A DNA stretch of 64,000 nt from Streptomyces sp. S.PB5 (GCF_030403745.1 NZ_JAQMWP010000005.1:477513-541512), one strand, 5' to 3'; positions 25,775 through 35,191 are shown, counted from the stretch's first letter. Numbers and translations: made by a program. Notes: generated by a model from the letters alone, not told the origin.

Positions 25775-26719
25775 GTGAGACATGTCATCGCCCTCGACGT
25801 GGGCGGCACCGGGATGAAGGCCGCTCTGGTCGGCGCCTCCGGAGAGCTGCTCCACCAGGCCCGCCGGGCCACCGGCCGTGAGCGCGGCCCGGACGCGGTC
25901 GTCGAGGGCATCCTCGACTTCGCCGCCGAGCTACGCGCGTACGGCGCCCGGCACCTCGGCGAGCCCGCCTCCGCCGCCGGCGTCGCCGTCCCCGGCATCG
26001 TCGACGCCGAGCACGGCATCGCCGCCTACGCCGCCAACCTGGGCTGGCGCGACGTACCACTGCGCGCCCTGCTCACCGACCGGCTGGACGGCCTCCCCGT
26101 CGCCCTCGGCCACGACGTCCGCACCGGCGGTCTCGCCGAGGGCCGCATCGGCGCGGGCCAGGGCGCCGACCGCTTCCTCTTCGTCCCTCTCGGCACCGGC
26201 ATCGCGGGCGCGATCGGCATCGCCGGCCGGGTGGAGGCGGGCGCGCACGGCATCGCGGGCGAGATCGGCCACATCGTCGTACGGCCCGGGGGGATCCCCT
26301 GCCCCTGCGGCCAGCAGGGCTGTCTGGAGCGGTACGCCTCCGCGGCGGCCGTCAGCGAGGCATGGGCCGCCGTCTGCGGGGACCCGGACGCGGACGCGGC
26401 GGACTGCGCGAAGGCGGTGGAGTCCGGCGACCAGCGGGCGGCACAGGTCTGGCAGGCGGCCATCGAGACCCTCGCCGACGGCCTGATCACCGCCCTCACC
26501 CTCCTGGACCCCCGGATCGTGATCATCGGTGGCGGCCTGGCCGAGGCGGGGGAAACCTTGTTCACACCCCTGCGGGACGCCGTCCGGCAGCGGGTCACCT
26601 TCCAGAAGCCGCCGACGATCGTCCCGGCGGCCCTCGGTGACACAGCGGGATGTCTGGGTGCCGGCCTCCTGGCCTGGGACCTCCTCACAACAACTGACGG
26701 CACGGAGGTAACGCGCTAA
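25775..26719 (+). CDS. nagK: N-acetylglucosamine kinase, ROK family
   Basis: A 314-residue ROK sugar kinase that phosphorylates GlcNAc to GlcNAc-6-P. It has the ATP-binding IALDVGGTGMKAAL start, the ROK zinc site EIGHIVVRPGG...CPCGQQGCLERYAS (about 165-190) and IIGGGLAE near 250. GTG 25775 lies 28 bases after a dre-like site. The TAA overlaps the nagA ATG (TAATG), so the two are coupled. Identity as nagK rests on the operon with nagA and DasR control. Confidence 0.88.
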   Translation: MRHVIALDVGGTGMKAALVGASGELLHQARRATGRERGPDAVVEGILDFAAELRAYGARHLGEPASAAGVAVPGIVDAEHGIAAYAANLGWRDVPLRALLTDRLDGLPVALGHDVRTGGLAEGRIGAGQGADRFLFVPLGTGIAGAIGIAGRVEAGAHGIAGEIGHIVVRPGGIPCPCGQQGCLERYASAAAVSEAWAAVCGDPDADAADCAKAVESGDQRAAQVWQAAIETLADGLITALTLLDPRIVIIGGGLAEAGETLFTPLRDAVRQRVTFQKPPTIVPAALGDTAGCLGAGLLAWDLLTTTDGTEVTR

Positions 26720-27909
26720 TGGCAACCCCCTCAGGGGCGCGGGACAGCGTTGATTTTGCGGCTGCCGATGCGCCCCTCGTCCTGTCCGGCGCAACCGTGG
26801 TCCTCCCCACAGGAACCGTCAAGGACGGCCGGGTCATCGTCGACGGCCCCCGCATCGCCGGAAGCGCCCCGGAGAACGCCCGCCTCATCGACGTATCCGG
26901 CCACACCCTGGTCCCAGGATTCGTCGACATCCACAACCACGGCGGCGGCGGAGCCTCCTTCACCTCGGGCACGGCCGAAGACGTCCTGCACGGCATCCAC
27001 ACCCACCGCCTCCACGGCACCACCACCCTCGTCGCCTCCACCGTCACCGAGGACATGGACCTCCTCGCCCAGCGCGCCGGCCTGCTCAGCGAACTCGCCG
27101 AGCAGGGCGACATCGCCGGCATCCACTTCGAGGGCCCGTTCATCTCCCCCTGCCGCAAGGGCGCCCACCAGGAGGAGCTGCTGCGCGACCCGGACCCGGC
27201 GGAGGTCCGCAAGCTGCTCGACGCGGCGCGCGGCAAGGCCAAGATGGTCACCCTCGCCACCGAACTCCCCGGCGGCATCGACTCCGTACGGCTGCTCGCC
27301 GAGCACGGAGTCATCGCGGCGATCGGCCACACGGACGCGACGTACGAGCAGACGGTGGAGGCGATCGACGCGGGCGCGACCGTGGCGACGCACCTGTTCA
27401 ACGCGATGCCGGCGCTGGGCCACCGCACCCCGGGCCCGATCGCCGCGCTCCTGGAGGACGAGCGGATCACGGTCGAGCTGATCAACGACGGTACGCATCT
27501 GCACCCCGCCGCCCTCCAGCTGGCGTTCCATCACGCGGGCGCGGACCGGGTCGCCTTCATCACGGACGCGATGGACGCGGCCGGCTTCGGCGACGGCTTC
27601 TACTCGCTCGGCCCGATGGCGGTCGAGGTCAAGGACGGTGTGGCGCGGCTCGTGGAGGGCGGTTCGATCGCGGGCTCCACGCTCACCCTGGACCGCGCGT
27701 TCCGGCGGGCGGTGACGGTGGACCGGCTGTCGGTCGAGGACGCCGTCGCGGCCCTGTCCGCCAACCCCGCCCGGCTGCTGGGGATGTACGACTCGATCGG
27801 CTCGCTGGAGCCGGGCAAGTACGCCGACCTGCTGCTTCTCGACCGCCAGTTCGCCCTCAAGGGCGTGATGCGGCGCGGCGAATGGGTGGTCGATCCCCAA
27901 CTGGCCTGA
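26719..27909 (+). CDS. nagA: N-acetylglucosamine-6-phosphate deacetylase
   Basis: A 396-residue amidohydrolase producing GlcN-6-P, the effector of DasR. Motifs: GHTLVPGFVDIHNHGGGG (about 60-80), HFEGPFISP with the metal-binding Glu (about 135), AIGHTDATYEQ, THLFNAMPALGHR, and the catalytic Asp in FITDAMDAAG (about 280). The start overlaps the nagK stop. Its substrate also arises from MurQ encoded 24 kb away, which links the two amino-sugar loci. Confidence 0.94.
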   Translation: MATPSGARDSVDFAAADAPLVLSGATVVLPTGTVKDGRVIVDGPRIAGSAPENARLIDVSGHTLVPGFVDIHNHGGGGASFTSGTAEDVLHGIHTHRLHGTTTLVASTVTEDMDLLAQRAGLLSELAEQGDIAGIHFEGPFISPCRKGAHQEELLRDPDPAEVRKLLDAARGKAKMVTLATELPGGIDSVRLLAEHGVIAAIGHTDATYEQTVEAIDAGATVATHLFNAMPALGHRTPGPIAALLEDERITVELINDGTHLHPAALQLAFHHAGADRVAFITDAMDAAGFGDGFYSLGPMAVEVKDGVARLVEGGSIAGSTLTLDRAFRRAVTVDRLSVEDAVAALSANPARLLGMYDSIGSLEPGKYADLLLLDRQFALKGVMRRGEWVVDPQLA

Positions 27910-28013
27910 TCTGTCCATCTGTTGAGGCGGCGGCTGTCCTGGAAGACTGGGACGCCGCCGTCCGTCCGGACGGGCATGTACTGAAGGTCTCGTCTCGGGG
28001 GAGGTCGGCACAG

Positions 28014-28943
28014 GTGATCCTCACGGTCACGCTGAACACCGCTCTCGACATCACCTACCGCGTACAGTCCCTGCGCCCGCACGCCTCCCACCGCGTCTCC
28101 GAGGTGACGGAACGCCCCGGCGGCAAGGGCCTGAACGTGGCCCGCGTACTCGCCGCCCTCGGCCACGAGGTGACGGTCACCGGCTTCGCGGGCGGCGCGA
28201 CGGGCCGGGTGCTCCAGGAGCGGCTCACGGCGACGCCGGGTGTGGTGGACGCCCTGATCCCGGTCGCCGGCGCGACGCGGCGCACGATCGCGGTGGTGGA
28301 CGAACAGACCGGCGACACCACGCAGTTGAACGAACCAGGTCCCGCCATCGACCCCGCCGAGTGGGCCGCCTTCCAGGAGGCGTACGAGGATCTGCTCCCG
28401 TCGATGTCCGCGGTGGCCCTGTGCGGCAGCCTACCCCCGGGCGTCCCGGTGGGCGCGTACGCGGGGCTGGTGCGGACGGCTCGCGCGGCCGGCGTCCCGG
28501 TCCTCCTGGACACCAGCGGCGAGCCGCTGCGCCGCGGAGTCGCCGCCCGCCCGGACATCATCAAGCCCAACACCGACGAACTGGCCGAACTGACCGGCTC
28601 CCACGAGCCGTTGCGCGCCACCCAGGACGCCCGCCGCAGGGGCGCCCGGACGGTGGTGGCCTCCCTGGGCCCGGAGGGCCTCCTGGCCTCCTCCCCCGAG
28701 GGCCGCTGGCGCGCCACCCCGCCGGCCCGGGTCCACGGCAACCCGACCGGCGCCGGCGACTCGGCGGTCGCGGGCCTGCTCTCGGGTCTGGTCGAACAGC
28801 TCCCGTGGCCGGACCGCCTCACCCGCGCGGTCGCGCTGTCGGCGGCGACCGTACTGGCGCCGATGGCGGGCGAGTTCGACGGCTCGGCCTACGAGGAGCT
28901 GCGGAAGCGGGTCGCGGTGACGGCGGACGTCACCGCGGCCTGA
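28014..28943 (+). CDS. PfkB-family sugar-phosphate kinase (1-phosphofructokinase type)
   Basis: A 309-residue kinase. It starts VILTVTLNTALDITYRV, carries the PGGKGLNVARVLAALG substrate loop (about 38) and the GNPTGAGDSAVAGLL anion-hole/catalytic Asp motif (about 245), as in FruK and tagatose-6-P kinases. GTG 28014 has GGAGG nine bases upstream; the frame opens earlier but overlaps nagA. It follows nagA by 104 bases and may belong to the same regulon; substrate is not certain. Confidence 0.85.
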   Translation: MILTVTLNTALDITYRVQSLRPHASHRVSEVTERPGGKGLNVARVLAALGHEVTVTGFAGGATGRVLQERLTATPGVVDALIPVAGATRRTIAVVDEQTGDTTQLNEPGPAIDPAEWAAFQEAYEDLLPSMSAVALCGSLPPGVPVGAYAGLVRTARAAGVPVLLDTSGEPLRRGVAARPDIIKPNTDELAELTGSHEPLRATQDARRRGARTVVASLGPEGLLASSPEGRWRATPPARVHGNPTGAGDSAVAGLLSGLVEQLPWPDRLTRAVALSAATVLAPMAGEFDGSAYEELRKRVAVTADVTAA

Positions 28944-28947
28944 CCCG

Positions 28948-29910
28948 CTACTTCGTGACCTGGCCTTCCTTCAGCCACACCTGGGACAGCAGGACGTCGC
29001 ACTGGTCACCGGGCTGGCAGGAGATGCTGATGGTGTTGGTGCCCTTGGTGAGGGTGGGCCACGCGTAGGTCGTCGTCCAGCCCTTGGCGTAGTCGCCCTC
29101 GGGGGCCTTGGCGTAGTTCTTCATGCTCAGCTTGGTGCCGAACACCTTGCCGTTGACCTTGAGCGTCATGCTCTGGTCCTTGCCGGGGACGCTGTAGTTG
29201 CTGAAGAGGGTGTAGGTGCCCTCCTTCGGGATGCCGTTGACGGTCCAGGTGACCTCGGCGCCCGGCTGGTTGAGCCCGGTCACATAGATGCCGCCGTCGG
29301 CGGAGGCGCCCTGGACGTCCGAGGCGGTCGTCACACCGGTGCCGAGGCGCATGGCCTTGGCATCGATGGTCTCCTCGTAGTTCTCGCCCTCGGCGCTGCT
29401 GCTCGCCGACGCGCTCGGCTCGCCGCTCTCCTGGGCGGAGGGGGTGGTGCCGGCCTGGTTGCCGCCCTCTTCCCCGTCCCCGTCGCCGCCCATCATCGCC
29501 ACCCCGATACCGATGACGACCGCCGCGACCACCGCGATCGCCCCGATCAGCAGCCCCTTGGTGTTGGGGCCACGCCCGCGGCCGCCACCGCCGTGGCCGC
29601 CGTACGCCGGCTGGGAGTGCTGGACGGTGGGGGCGCCGCCCGGGTGGGTCTCCGGGGCGGCGTAGTGGGCGTTCGGCTGGCCGTAGGCGCCCTGCTGCTG
29701 GGGGACCTGGCCGTACGGGGCGGTCGGGGCAGCCGGCTGCTGCTGGCCGTACTGGCGCTGGCCGACCGGGCGTACGCGGTTGACGGAGTTCGGGTAGCCG
29801 TAGCCGCCCGACGGCGGCTGGGCGCCGTTCGCCTGTCCGTCGGCGTAGAGGTAGCCGAACGGGTCGTCGTCCTCGGGCGGCGTGTTCGCGCCGGTGGTGC
29901 CGGACGTCAT
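28948..29910 (-). CDS. Membrane-anchored protein with C-terminal carbohydrate-binding-like domain
   Basis: A 320-residue protein. The first 115 residues are Gly/Pro/Gln/Tyr-rich and presumably cytoplasmic, a transmembrane helix (GLLIGAIAVVAAVVIGIGVAMM) spans about 120-141, an Ser/Ala-rich acidic linker follows, and the last 130 residues resemble a CBM35/CBM6-type beta sandwich (AEVTWTVNGIPKEGTYTLF, WPTLTKGTNTISI). It probably presents a sugar-binding domain outside the membrane. Convergent with the PfkB gene. Confidence 0.75.
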   Translation of the reverse strand: MTSGTTGANTPPEDDDPFGYLYADGQANGAQPPSGGYGYPNSVNRVRPVGQRQYGQQQPAAPTAPYGQVPQQQGAYGQPNAHYAAPETHPGGAPTVQHSQPAYGGHGGGGRGRGPNTKGLLIGAIAVVAAVVIGIGVAMMGGDGDGEEGGNQAGTTPSAQESGEPSASASSSAEGENYEETIDAKAMRLGTGVTTASDVQGASADGGIYVTGLNQPGAEVTWTVNGIPKEGTYTLFSNYSVPGKDQSMTLKVNGKVFGTKLSMKNYAKAPEGDYAKGWTTTYAWPTLTKGTNTISISCQPGDQCDVLLSQVWLKEGQVTK

Positions 29911-30029
29911 CCCAGGTACTCCTCAGCAGGTGCGGGGACGGATGCGGTACAGGTGGTGAATGGCGAGCCTACCCGCTCCTGCTGCCCCAAACGGGTGACT
30001 CGGACCGCATCAGCTCGCTGACCTGGGGA

Positions 30030-31682
30030 TCATCCCGCGCGTCTGTGTTGTTTGGGACGAGATCGTTTCTCTACGTACATCCGCTCGTCGGCGGACTTCA
30101 GCACTTCGTCCGCGGTCATCCCGCAGTGCGCCCACCCGATGCCGAAGCTGGCCCCGACCCGGACGGCGCGGCCCTCGGCGCGGATGGGCTGGATGATCTC
30201 GTTACGGAGGCGTAGGGCGAGGTCGGCGGCGTCGGCGCGGCCGAGACCGTCGGCGAGGATCACGAACTCGTCGCCGCCGAGCCGGGCCACGGTGTCGCCG
30301 TCGCGGACCTGCCGGGACAGCCGGCGGGCGACCTCGATGAGCACCGCGTCACCCGCGTTGTGCCCGAACCGGTCGTTGATCGACTTGAAGCCGTCGAGGT
30401 CGCAGAAGAGGACCGCGAGCCCCTTGGTGCCGTCGTCCTGCTCGCCCTCGGGGGCGACGGTGTGCACATGGTGGTCGTAGGCGACGTCGAACGCGTCGCT
30501 GCCGGGCCGGAAGTCGAAACCGTGGCCGTTGACGTCGTAGGCGGGGTGGCCGTAGGCCGCGTCGATGGATTCCAGGGCCGCGTGCGAGGGGCGCTGGCAC
30601 AGACGGGCGGAGAGCCGGGCGCGCAGTTCGGCCGAGTTCGGCAGGCCGGTGAGGGAGTCGTGGGAGGCCCGGTGGGCGAGCTGGAGCTCGCGGCGCTTGC
30701 GGTCCTCTATGTCCTCGACATGGGTGAGGAGGAAGCGGGGCCCGTCGGCGGCGTCGGCGACGACGGAGTTGCGCAGGGAGACCCAGACGTACGTACCGTC
30801 GCGGCGGCCGAGCCGCAGCTCAGCCCGCCCTCCCTCGGCGGAGGTCCGCAGCAGGGTCCCTATGTCCTCGGGATGGACGAGGTCGGAGAACGAGTAGCGC
30901 CGCATCGCGGAGGCGGGCCGCCCGAGCAGCCGGCAGAGCGCGTCGTTGGTCCGCAGGATCCGGCCGTGCTGGTCGCCGCCCATCTCGGCGATGGCCATGC
31001 CCGAGGGGGCGTACTCGAAGGCCTGGCGGAAGCTCTCCTCGCTCGCCCTGAGGGCCTGCTGTTCGCGCTCGAGCCTGACCAGTGCGCGCTGCATGTTGGC
31101 CCGTAGACGCGCGTTGCTGATCGCGATGGCGGCCTGGAAGGCGTACATCTGAAGCGCTTCGCGTCCCCACGCGCCCGGTCGCCGCCCGTTCCTCGGCCGG
31201 TCCACGGACAGGACGCCGATCAGCTCGCCGCACGAGCCGCCGCCGACGCCGGGGGTGAACATGGGCGCGAAGAGCCGGTCGGAGGGGTGCCACTCGTCCT
31301 CGAAGCGGGGCGCGGGGCCGTCGGTGTACCACTGCGGTACGTCGTCGTCGTCGAGGATCCAGCCCTCGGTGTGCGGGATGAAGACCAGGTCGCCCCAGGT
31401 CTCGCCCATGCTCAGCCGGCGCTCCCAGGAGTCACGGGAGCCGACCCGCCCGGTGATGAGCGCCTCGGCGGCGGGGTTGCCGGCGAAGGCGGCGACGACG
31501 AGGTCACCGTCGGGCCGGACGAGGTTGACGCAGGCCAGCTCGTAGCCGAGGCCGTTGACGACGCCGTCGGCGACCGTCTGCAGGGTGTCCGCGAGAGACC
31601 GGGCGGTGTTCATGTCCGCCATGACCTCATGCAGTTGTCGCAGAGTCGAAAGACGGACGTAGGGCTCCGACTCGGATTCCAT
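30030..31682 (-). CDS. cdgB: GAF-PAS-GGDEF diguanylate cyclase, CdgB type
   Basis: A 550-residue cyclase that makes c-di-GMP. A GAF domain (about 15-190) is followed by PAS/PAC (about 205-325) and a GGDEF domain (about 335-545). The active loop RLGGDEFVI is intact, and RDGD five residues before it fits the inhibitory RxxD site. An insert of about 60 residues lies between LTGLPNSAELRARL and LAVLFCDLDGFK. ATG 31682 (MESESEPYVRL) is chosen. In S. coelicolor, CdgB controls development and antibiotic output. Confidence 0.9.
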   Translation of the reverse strand: MESESEPYVRLSTLRQLHEVMADMNTARSLADTLQTVADGVVNGLGYELACVNLVRPDGDLVVAAFAGNPAAEALITGRVGSRDSWERRLSMGETWGDLVFIPHTEGWILDDDDVPQWYTDGPAPRFEDEWHPSDRLFAPMFTPGVGGGSCGELIGVLSVDRPRNGRRPGAWGREALQMYAFQAAIAISNARLRANMQRALVRLEREQQALRASEESFRQAFEYAPSGMAIAEMGGDQHGRILRTNDALCRLLGRPASAMRRYSFSDLVHPEDIGTLLRTSAEGGRAELRLGRRDGTYVWVSLRNSVVADAADGPRFLLTHVEDIEDRKRRELQLAHRASHDSLTGLPNSAELRARLSARLCQRPSHAALESIDAAYGHPAYDVNGHGFDFRPGSDAFDVAYDHHVHTVAPEGEQDDGTKGLAVLFCDLDGFKSINDRFGHNAGDAVLIEVARRLSRQVRDGDTVARLGGDEFVILADGLGRADAADLALRLRNEIIQPIRAEGRAVRVGASFGIGWAHCGMTADEVLKSADERMYVEKRSRPKQHRRAG

Positions 31683-31811
31683 GCTCGCCCTCCCCCCGAG
31701 ACCTCGCAGCGAATCAAGGGTTCTGATCGGCGTATCGTTCTGGCAGCTTCCCCGCCACTGAATCACAGCGCGCTGCCCACTCGGTACACAGGGTCAACAA
31801 TTAATGCCCCT

Positions 31812-31827
31812 TGTGACTCAAGTCACA
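31812..31827. promoter_or_regulatory. Crp-type palindrome upstream of cdgB
   Basis: TGTGA-CTCAAG-TCACA is an exact match to the classical CRP pattern TGTGA-N6-TCACA and to the Streptomyces Crp core GTG-N6-CAC. It lies 130 bases upstream of cdgB and 317 upstream of the divergent flavin reductase gene, so cdgB is the likelier target. Confidence 0.6.
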
Positions 31828-31929
31828 GCGAAAGATGAACAATTGAGTGGGGTTTCTGCGATTTCCCTGTGCGTTTGCTGAACACAAACTTTGGGGAAAT
31901 GCGGGGGCCGCAGATGGGGCCTGTGGGAG

Positions 31930-32026
31930 ACGTGTGGGAGGCCCGTCGGGGGCCCGTGGGAGGCGCCTGTCGGGGGCCCGTGGGAGGCGTCTGTCGGAGG
32001 TCCGTCGGAGGTCCGTCCCGGGTCCT
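31930..32026. repeat. GC-rich degenerate tandem repeat
   Basis: Units of about 22-24 bases of the form CCCGTGGGAGGCGCCTGTCGG recur three times and decay into 11-base GGTCCGTCGGA copies. The stretch 31683-32143 holds this repeat and the Crp-type site; I see no gene in it. Confidence 0.65.
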
Positions 32027-32143
32027 AGGACCGGGCTCGGGCGGAGGTCCGATGCGGACGGGACCGGCCGGACACTAGCGTTCCGGAACGTGCCGAACAC
32101 TTCCCCGATCACTGCCGCACCCCCTTCCGGGCATCCTGTGGGG

Positions 32144-32653
32144 GTGAGCAACGACGAGTTCCGCGCCGCCATGTCCCGGCTGGCCGCGGGTGTGGTCCTG
32201 GTGACCGCCTTCGAGCCCCCGCTCGACCCCGACGGTCCCAAGGGCGAGGACGTCGGCATGACCGCCACCGCGTTCATGTCGGTCTCCCTGGACCCGCCCC
32301 TGGTCCTGGTCAGCCTCCGCGAGGGCTCCCGCATGGACGAACTCCTCGACGAACAACCCCACTGGGCCGTCTCGGTCCTCTCCGAGTCCCAGCGCCACAT
32401 CGCCGGCCGCTTCGCCATGAAGGGCCGCATCAGCGACCGCCTCCTCTTCGAGGACATCCCGTACGTCCGCGGCGAGGCGACGGGCGCGGCACTGGTGGGC
32501 GGCGCGCTGGCCACGCTGGAATGCCGGACGCAGCAGCGGGTGCGGGCGGGGGACCACACGCTGGTGATCGGACGGGTGCTGACGGCGGGGGTACCGAGCG
32601 CGGACGGCGGACCGCTGGCGTACTTCCGGGGGCGGTATCGGCAGTTGGGGTGA
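32144..32653 (+). CDS. Flavin reductase-like FMN-binding protein
   Basis: A 169-residue protein of the flavin-reductase split-barrel family, which supplies reduced FMN/FAD to partner monooxygenases. Visible features are AAGVVLVTAF near the start, MTATAFMSVSLDPPLVLVSL (about 50-70) and DHTLVIGRVL near the end. GTG 32144 is chosen because upstream sequence in frame is the intergenic repeat. No partner oxygenase is adjacent. Confidence 0.85.
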   Translation: MSNDEFRAAMSRLAAGVVLVTAFEPPLDPDGPKGEDVGMTATAFMSVSLDPPLVLVSLREGSRMDELLDEQPHWAVSVLSESQRHIAGRFAMKGRISDRLLFEDIPYVRGEATGAALVGGALATLECRTQQRVRAGDHTLVIGRVLTAGVPSADGGPLAYFRGRYRQLG

Positions 32654-33206
32654 GGCGGGGTTCGGGGGGTGGGGTTCGGGGGGCGGGGGGCGGGGTCCGG
32701 GGGGCGGGGGTCGTGAGCCAGAGTTCAGGGGGCGGGGTTCCGGGGTTCGGGGGCGGGGGCGAGGGCGGGTGTGGGGCGCGGGACGGGCGACCGACCGCGG
32801 GGGCGAGGGACGGGCACCGGCCGGCTACCGGGACGCGGGACCAGTCCACTGGCCGACTGCAGGGGCGCGGTACGGGCGCTGGCCGACCACCGGGGACGCG
32901 GCACCAGCACCAGCCGACTGCAGGGGCGCGGTACGGGGATGGCCTCGCCACGGCCTGCGCACCTCCCACCCAGGAGCGGGACTGTGCCGGCATGCGGCTC
33001 CGCCACGTGGGCGCGACCAGCCACGACATCCCCTCACGCTCCCCCTCCCCCTCCCCCTCCCCCTCACCCTCACCCTCACTCGGACGCCACGGCACCCCCC
33101 CCCACCTCGCCGCCCACCCCCTGGCCGCCCCGCCTCCCGGCCGCTCCACACCCACGCCGCCGAAATCCCGTCGCCCCCGGCCGACCGCCAGGCCTACGCT
33201 CCGCCC
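32654..33206. other. Gene-free low-complexity region with tandem repeats
   Basis: Strongly G-rich on the plus strand at the left (runs of GGGG with CGGGG), then about four 30-base units at 32818-32942 that include an exact 25-base direct repeat (32852-32876 and 32913-32937), then a CTCCCC hexamer run at 33039-33080. Many overlapping open frames exist, but none has a credible protein. Confidence 0.7.
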
Positions 33207-33665
33207 ATGACCCCCCGCCTCGAAGAAGTCACCCCCACCAATCTCGACGCCGCCCTCTCCATACGGGTCCGCCCGGAGCAGGAGTTCGCGGTCGCACCGG
33301 TCGTGAAGTCACTGGCCGAGGCCTACGTCCATCCCACCACCGCCTGGCCCCGCCTGATCCTCGACGGCGACCGCCCCGTCGGCTTCCTGATGGCCTTCTT
33401 CGACATCGACTGGCACGAGGACGGCACCCTCTTCCGCTCCGGCCTGTGGCGCCTGAACATCGCCGACGGCGAGCAGGGCCGCGGATACGGCCGCTTCGCC
33501 GTCGAGTCGGTCGCGGCCGAGATCCGCCGCCGGGGCGGCAAGGAGCTGTACGTCAGCTGGCACGAGGGCGAGAACGGCCCCGAGAACTTCTATCTGGGCC
33601 TGGGCTTCCGCCCCAACGGAGAGGTGGTCGAGGGCGAGATCGTGGGCGTGCTGGACCTCACGTAG
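33207..33665 (+). CDS. GNAT-family N-acetyltransferase
   Basis: A 152-residue acetyltransferase similar to diamine (spermidine-type) acetyltransferases. It has WRLNIADGEQGRGYGRFAVESV as the acetyl-CoA loop (about 90-110) and NFYLGLGFRPNGEVVEGEIV near the C-terminus. ATG 33207 is the first start after the repeat region. Its 3' end overlaps the convergent sigma-factor gene by 8 bases. Substrate is unknown. Confidence 0.85.
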   Translation: MTPRLEEVTPTNLDAALSIRVRPEQEFAVAPVVKSLAEAYVHPTTAWPRLILDGDRPVGFLMAFFDIDWHEDGTLFRSGLWRLNIADGEQGRGYGRFAVESVAAEIRRRGGKELYVSWHEGENGPENFYLGLGFRPNGEVVEGEIVGVLDLT

Positions 33666-34512
33666 ACGTAGATCCCAGGAACTCCACGTCGAGCCCGGCC
33701 ACGCGCGCGGGCTCGGTCGTGATGTCGATGACGGCGATCCGGTCCCGTACGAACGTGAAGGCCAGCACCCGGTCCACCCGCCCGTCGACGAGTACGGCGA
33801 TCCCCGTCGCCCCGTCGACCAGAACGGGCCGCGCGAGCGCCGCGAGCCGGGAGTAACCGGACGCGCCCTTCGCCACCGCAAGCGCCCCCGCCACGATCCC
33901 GGCCTCGGTGCGCGCCACGACGTCCGGGTCGAGCACCGCCACCAGCGCCCCGAAGTCCCCCTCGCGCGCGGCGGCCAGAAAGGCGTCCACGACCTCCCGC
34001 TGCCGGACGAGATCCACATCGGGCTCGGGCGCCCCCTGCACCCGCCGCCGCGCCCGGCTGGCCAGTTGCCGCGCGGCGGTGGGCGTACGCCCCACCACGG
34101 TCGCGACATCGTCGTACGGCACCGCGAACAGATCGTGCAGCACGAACGCGAGCCGCTCGGCGGGCGTCAGCGTCTCCAGTACGACGAGCAGCGCGGCGCC
34201 GACCGAGTCGGCGAGCAGCACGTCCTGCTCGGGGCCGGGGACGGCGGCCGGCACGGGAACGTCGGGCTCCAGCGGCTGCTCGGCCCGGGACTTGCGCGAG
34301 CGCAGCATGTCCAGGCAGACCCGTCCGACGACGGTCGTCAGCCATCCGCCGAGGTTCCCCACTTCCCGGGTGTCGGAGCGACTCAGCCGGAACCACGCCT
34401 CCTGCACCGCGTCGTCCGCCTCCGCCACCGACCCGAGCATCCGGTGGGCCACGGCCCGCAACCGCCCCCGGTGCTCCTCGAAGCGCCGGGCAAGGAACTC
34501 GTTCTCGCTCAT
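33658..34512 (-). CDS. ECF sigma factor with SnoaL-like C-terminal domain (SigJ/ECF41-like)
   Basis: A 284-residue sigma factor. Region 2 (FEEHRGRLRAVAHRMLGSVAEADDAVQEAWFRL, about 10-45) and region 4 (LTPAERLAFVLHDLFAVPYDDVATVVGRTPTAARQLASRARRRV, about 110-155) are clear. A C-terminal 115-residue SnoaL-type domain (VVDAFLAAAREGDFGALVAVLDPDVV) is present, as in SigJ/ECF41 factors where it replaces an anti-sigma factor. No separate anti-sigma gene is adjacent. ATG 34512 follows from the conserved start. Confidence 0.88.
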   Translation of the reverse strand: MSENEFLARRFEEHRGRLRAVAHRMLGSVAEADDAVQEAWFRLSRSDTREVGNLGGWLTTVVGRVCLDMLRSRKSRAEQPLEPDVPVPAAVPGPEQDVLLADSVGAALLVVLETLTPAERLAFVLHDLFAVPYDDVATVVGRTPTAARQLASRARRRVQGAPEPDVDLVRQREVVDAFLAAAREGDFGALVAVLDPDVVARTEAGIVAGALAVAKGASGYSRLAALARPVLVDGATGIAVLVDGRVDRVLAFTFVRDRIAVIDITTEPARVAGLDVEFLGSTST

Positions 34513-34653
34513 CGGTCTCGGACCTCTCGTCGCCGGGCGATGTCGAGGTGTTGACGGATGGGACGGTTCGGATGTGACAGCGGTCCGTGACGGTCGGCCG
34601 GCCGGCCGCACCCGCGCGGCGGAGCCGCATGCGCCCCCGGCGGCCCGGCGGCC

Positions 34654-35082
34654 CTAACCCCAGTCGCGGCCCGTCCGGCCCCGCTTGGTCTCCGCGCGCT
34701 GCTTCTTCTCCCGCAACCGGCGCTCGTTGATGCCGCGCGGGATGCGGGTGGGCTTGCGGGGCTTAGGGGGCGGGGCGGTCGCTTCGGCGAGGAGCGCGGC
34801 GAGCCGTACCGCCGCGGTCTCCCGGTTGCGCCACTGGGAACGGTGCTCGGAGGCGCGGACGGTGACGACACCGTCGACGAGCCGTCCGGCCAGCCGCTCC
34901 AGCGCCCGCTGCTTCCACACGTCGGGCAGGGATTCCGTCTTCGCCAGGTCGAAGCGGAGCTCCACCTGGGAGTCGCTGGTGTTGACGTGCTGGCCGCCCG
35001 GTCCGGACGACCGCGAGAAACGCCACATGAGCTCGGCCTCGGGAAGCGAGACGGAGCCACGGATGACGTGAGGACCGGACAT
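34654..35082 (-). CDS. arfB: Alternative ribosome-rescue factor ArfB (peptidyl-tRNA hydrolase)
   Basis: A 142-residue release-factor-like protein that frees stalled ribosomes. The catalytic SSGPGGQHVNTSDSQVELR segment with GGQ (about 25-45) is intact, and a basic C-terminal tail (INERRLREKKQRAETKRGR) suited to the mRNA channel is present. Length matches the family. It precedes the sigma-factor gene on the same strand with a 141-base gap. Confidence 0.92.
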   Translation of the reverse strand: MSGPHVIRGSVSLPEAELMWRFSRSSGPGGQHVNTSDSQVELRFDLAKTESLPDVWKQRALERLAGRLVDGVVTVRASEHRSQWRNRETAAVRLAALLAEATAPPPKPRKPTRIPRGINERRLREKKQRAETKRGRTGRDWG

Positions 35083-35163
35083 GCCCCTATGGTCGCGCGG
35101 CTGTCCGGTTCACGTCACGCGAATATCGCTCGGTAAAGAAAGTAAAGACACCTGGAACCTTCG

Positions 35164-35191
35164 CTACCCCTCACCGCGTTCATGGGGGTAG
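35164..35191. promoter_or_regulatory. Inverted repeat in terD upstream region
   Basis: CTACCCC (35164-35170) and GGGGTAG (35185-35191) form a perfect stem with a 14-base loop, 63 bases upstream of terD. It could be a leader hairpin or operator. Confidence 0.4.

Noticed and set aside
31812..31827. BldD box at the cdgB upstream palindrome
   Set aside because: BldD sites, as I know them, have a different spacing between TnAC and GTnA; the 6-base spacer between TGTGA and TCACA fits Crp better.
32521..33856. Several long plus-strand frames in the low-complexity region
   Set aside because: They encode Pro/Arg/Gly repeats that follow the DNA repeats; no start with a ribosome site and no domain.
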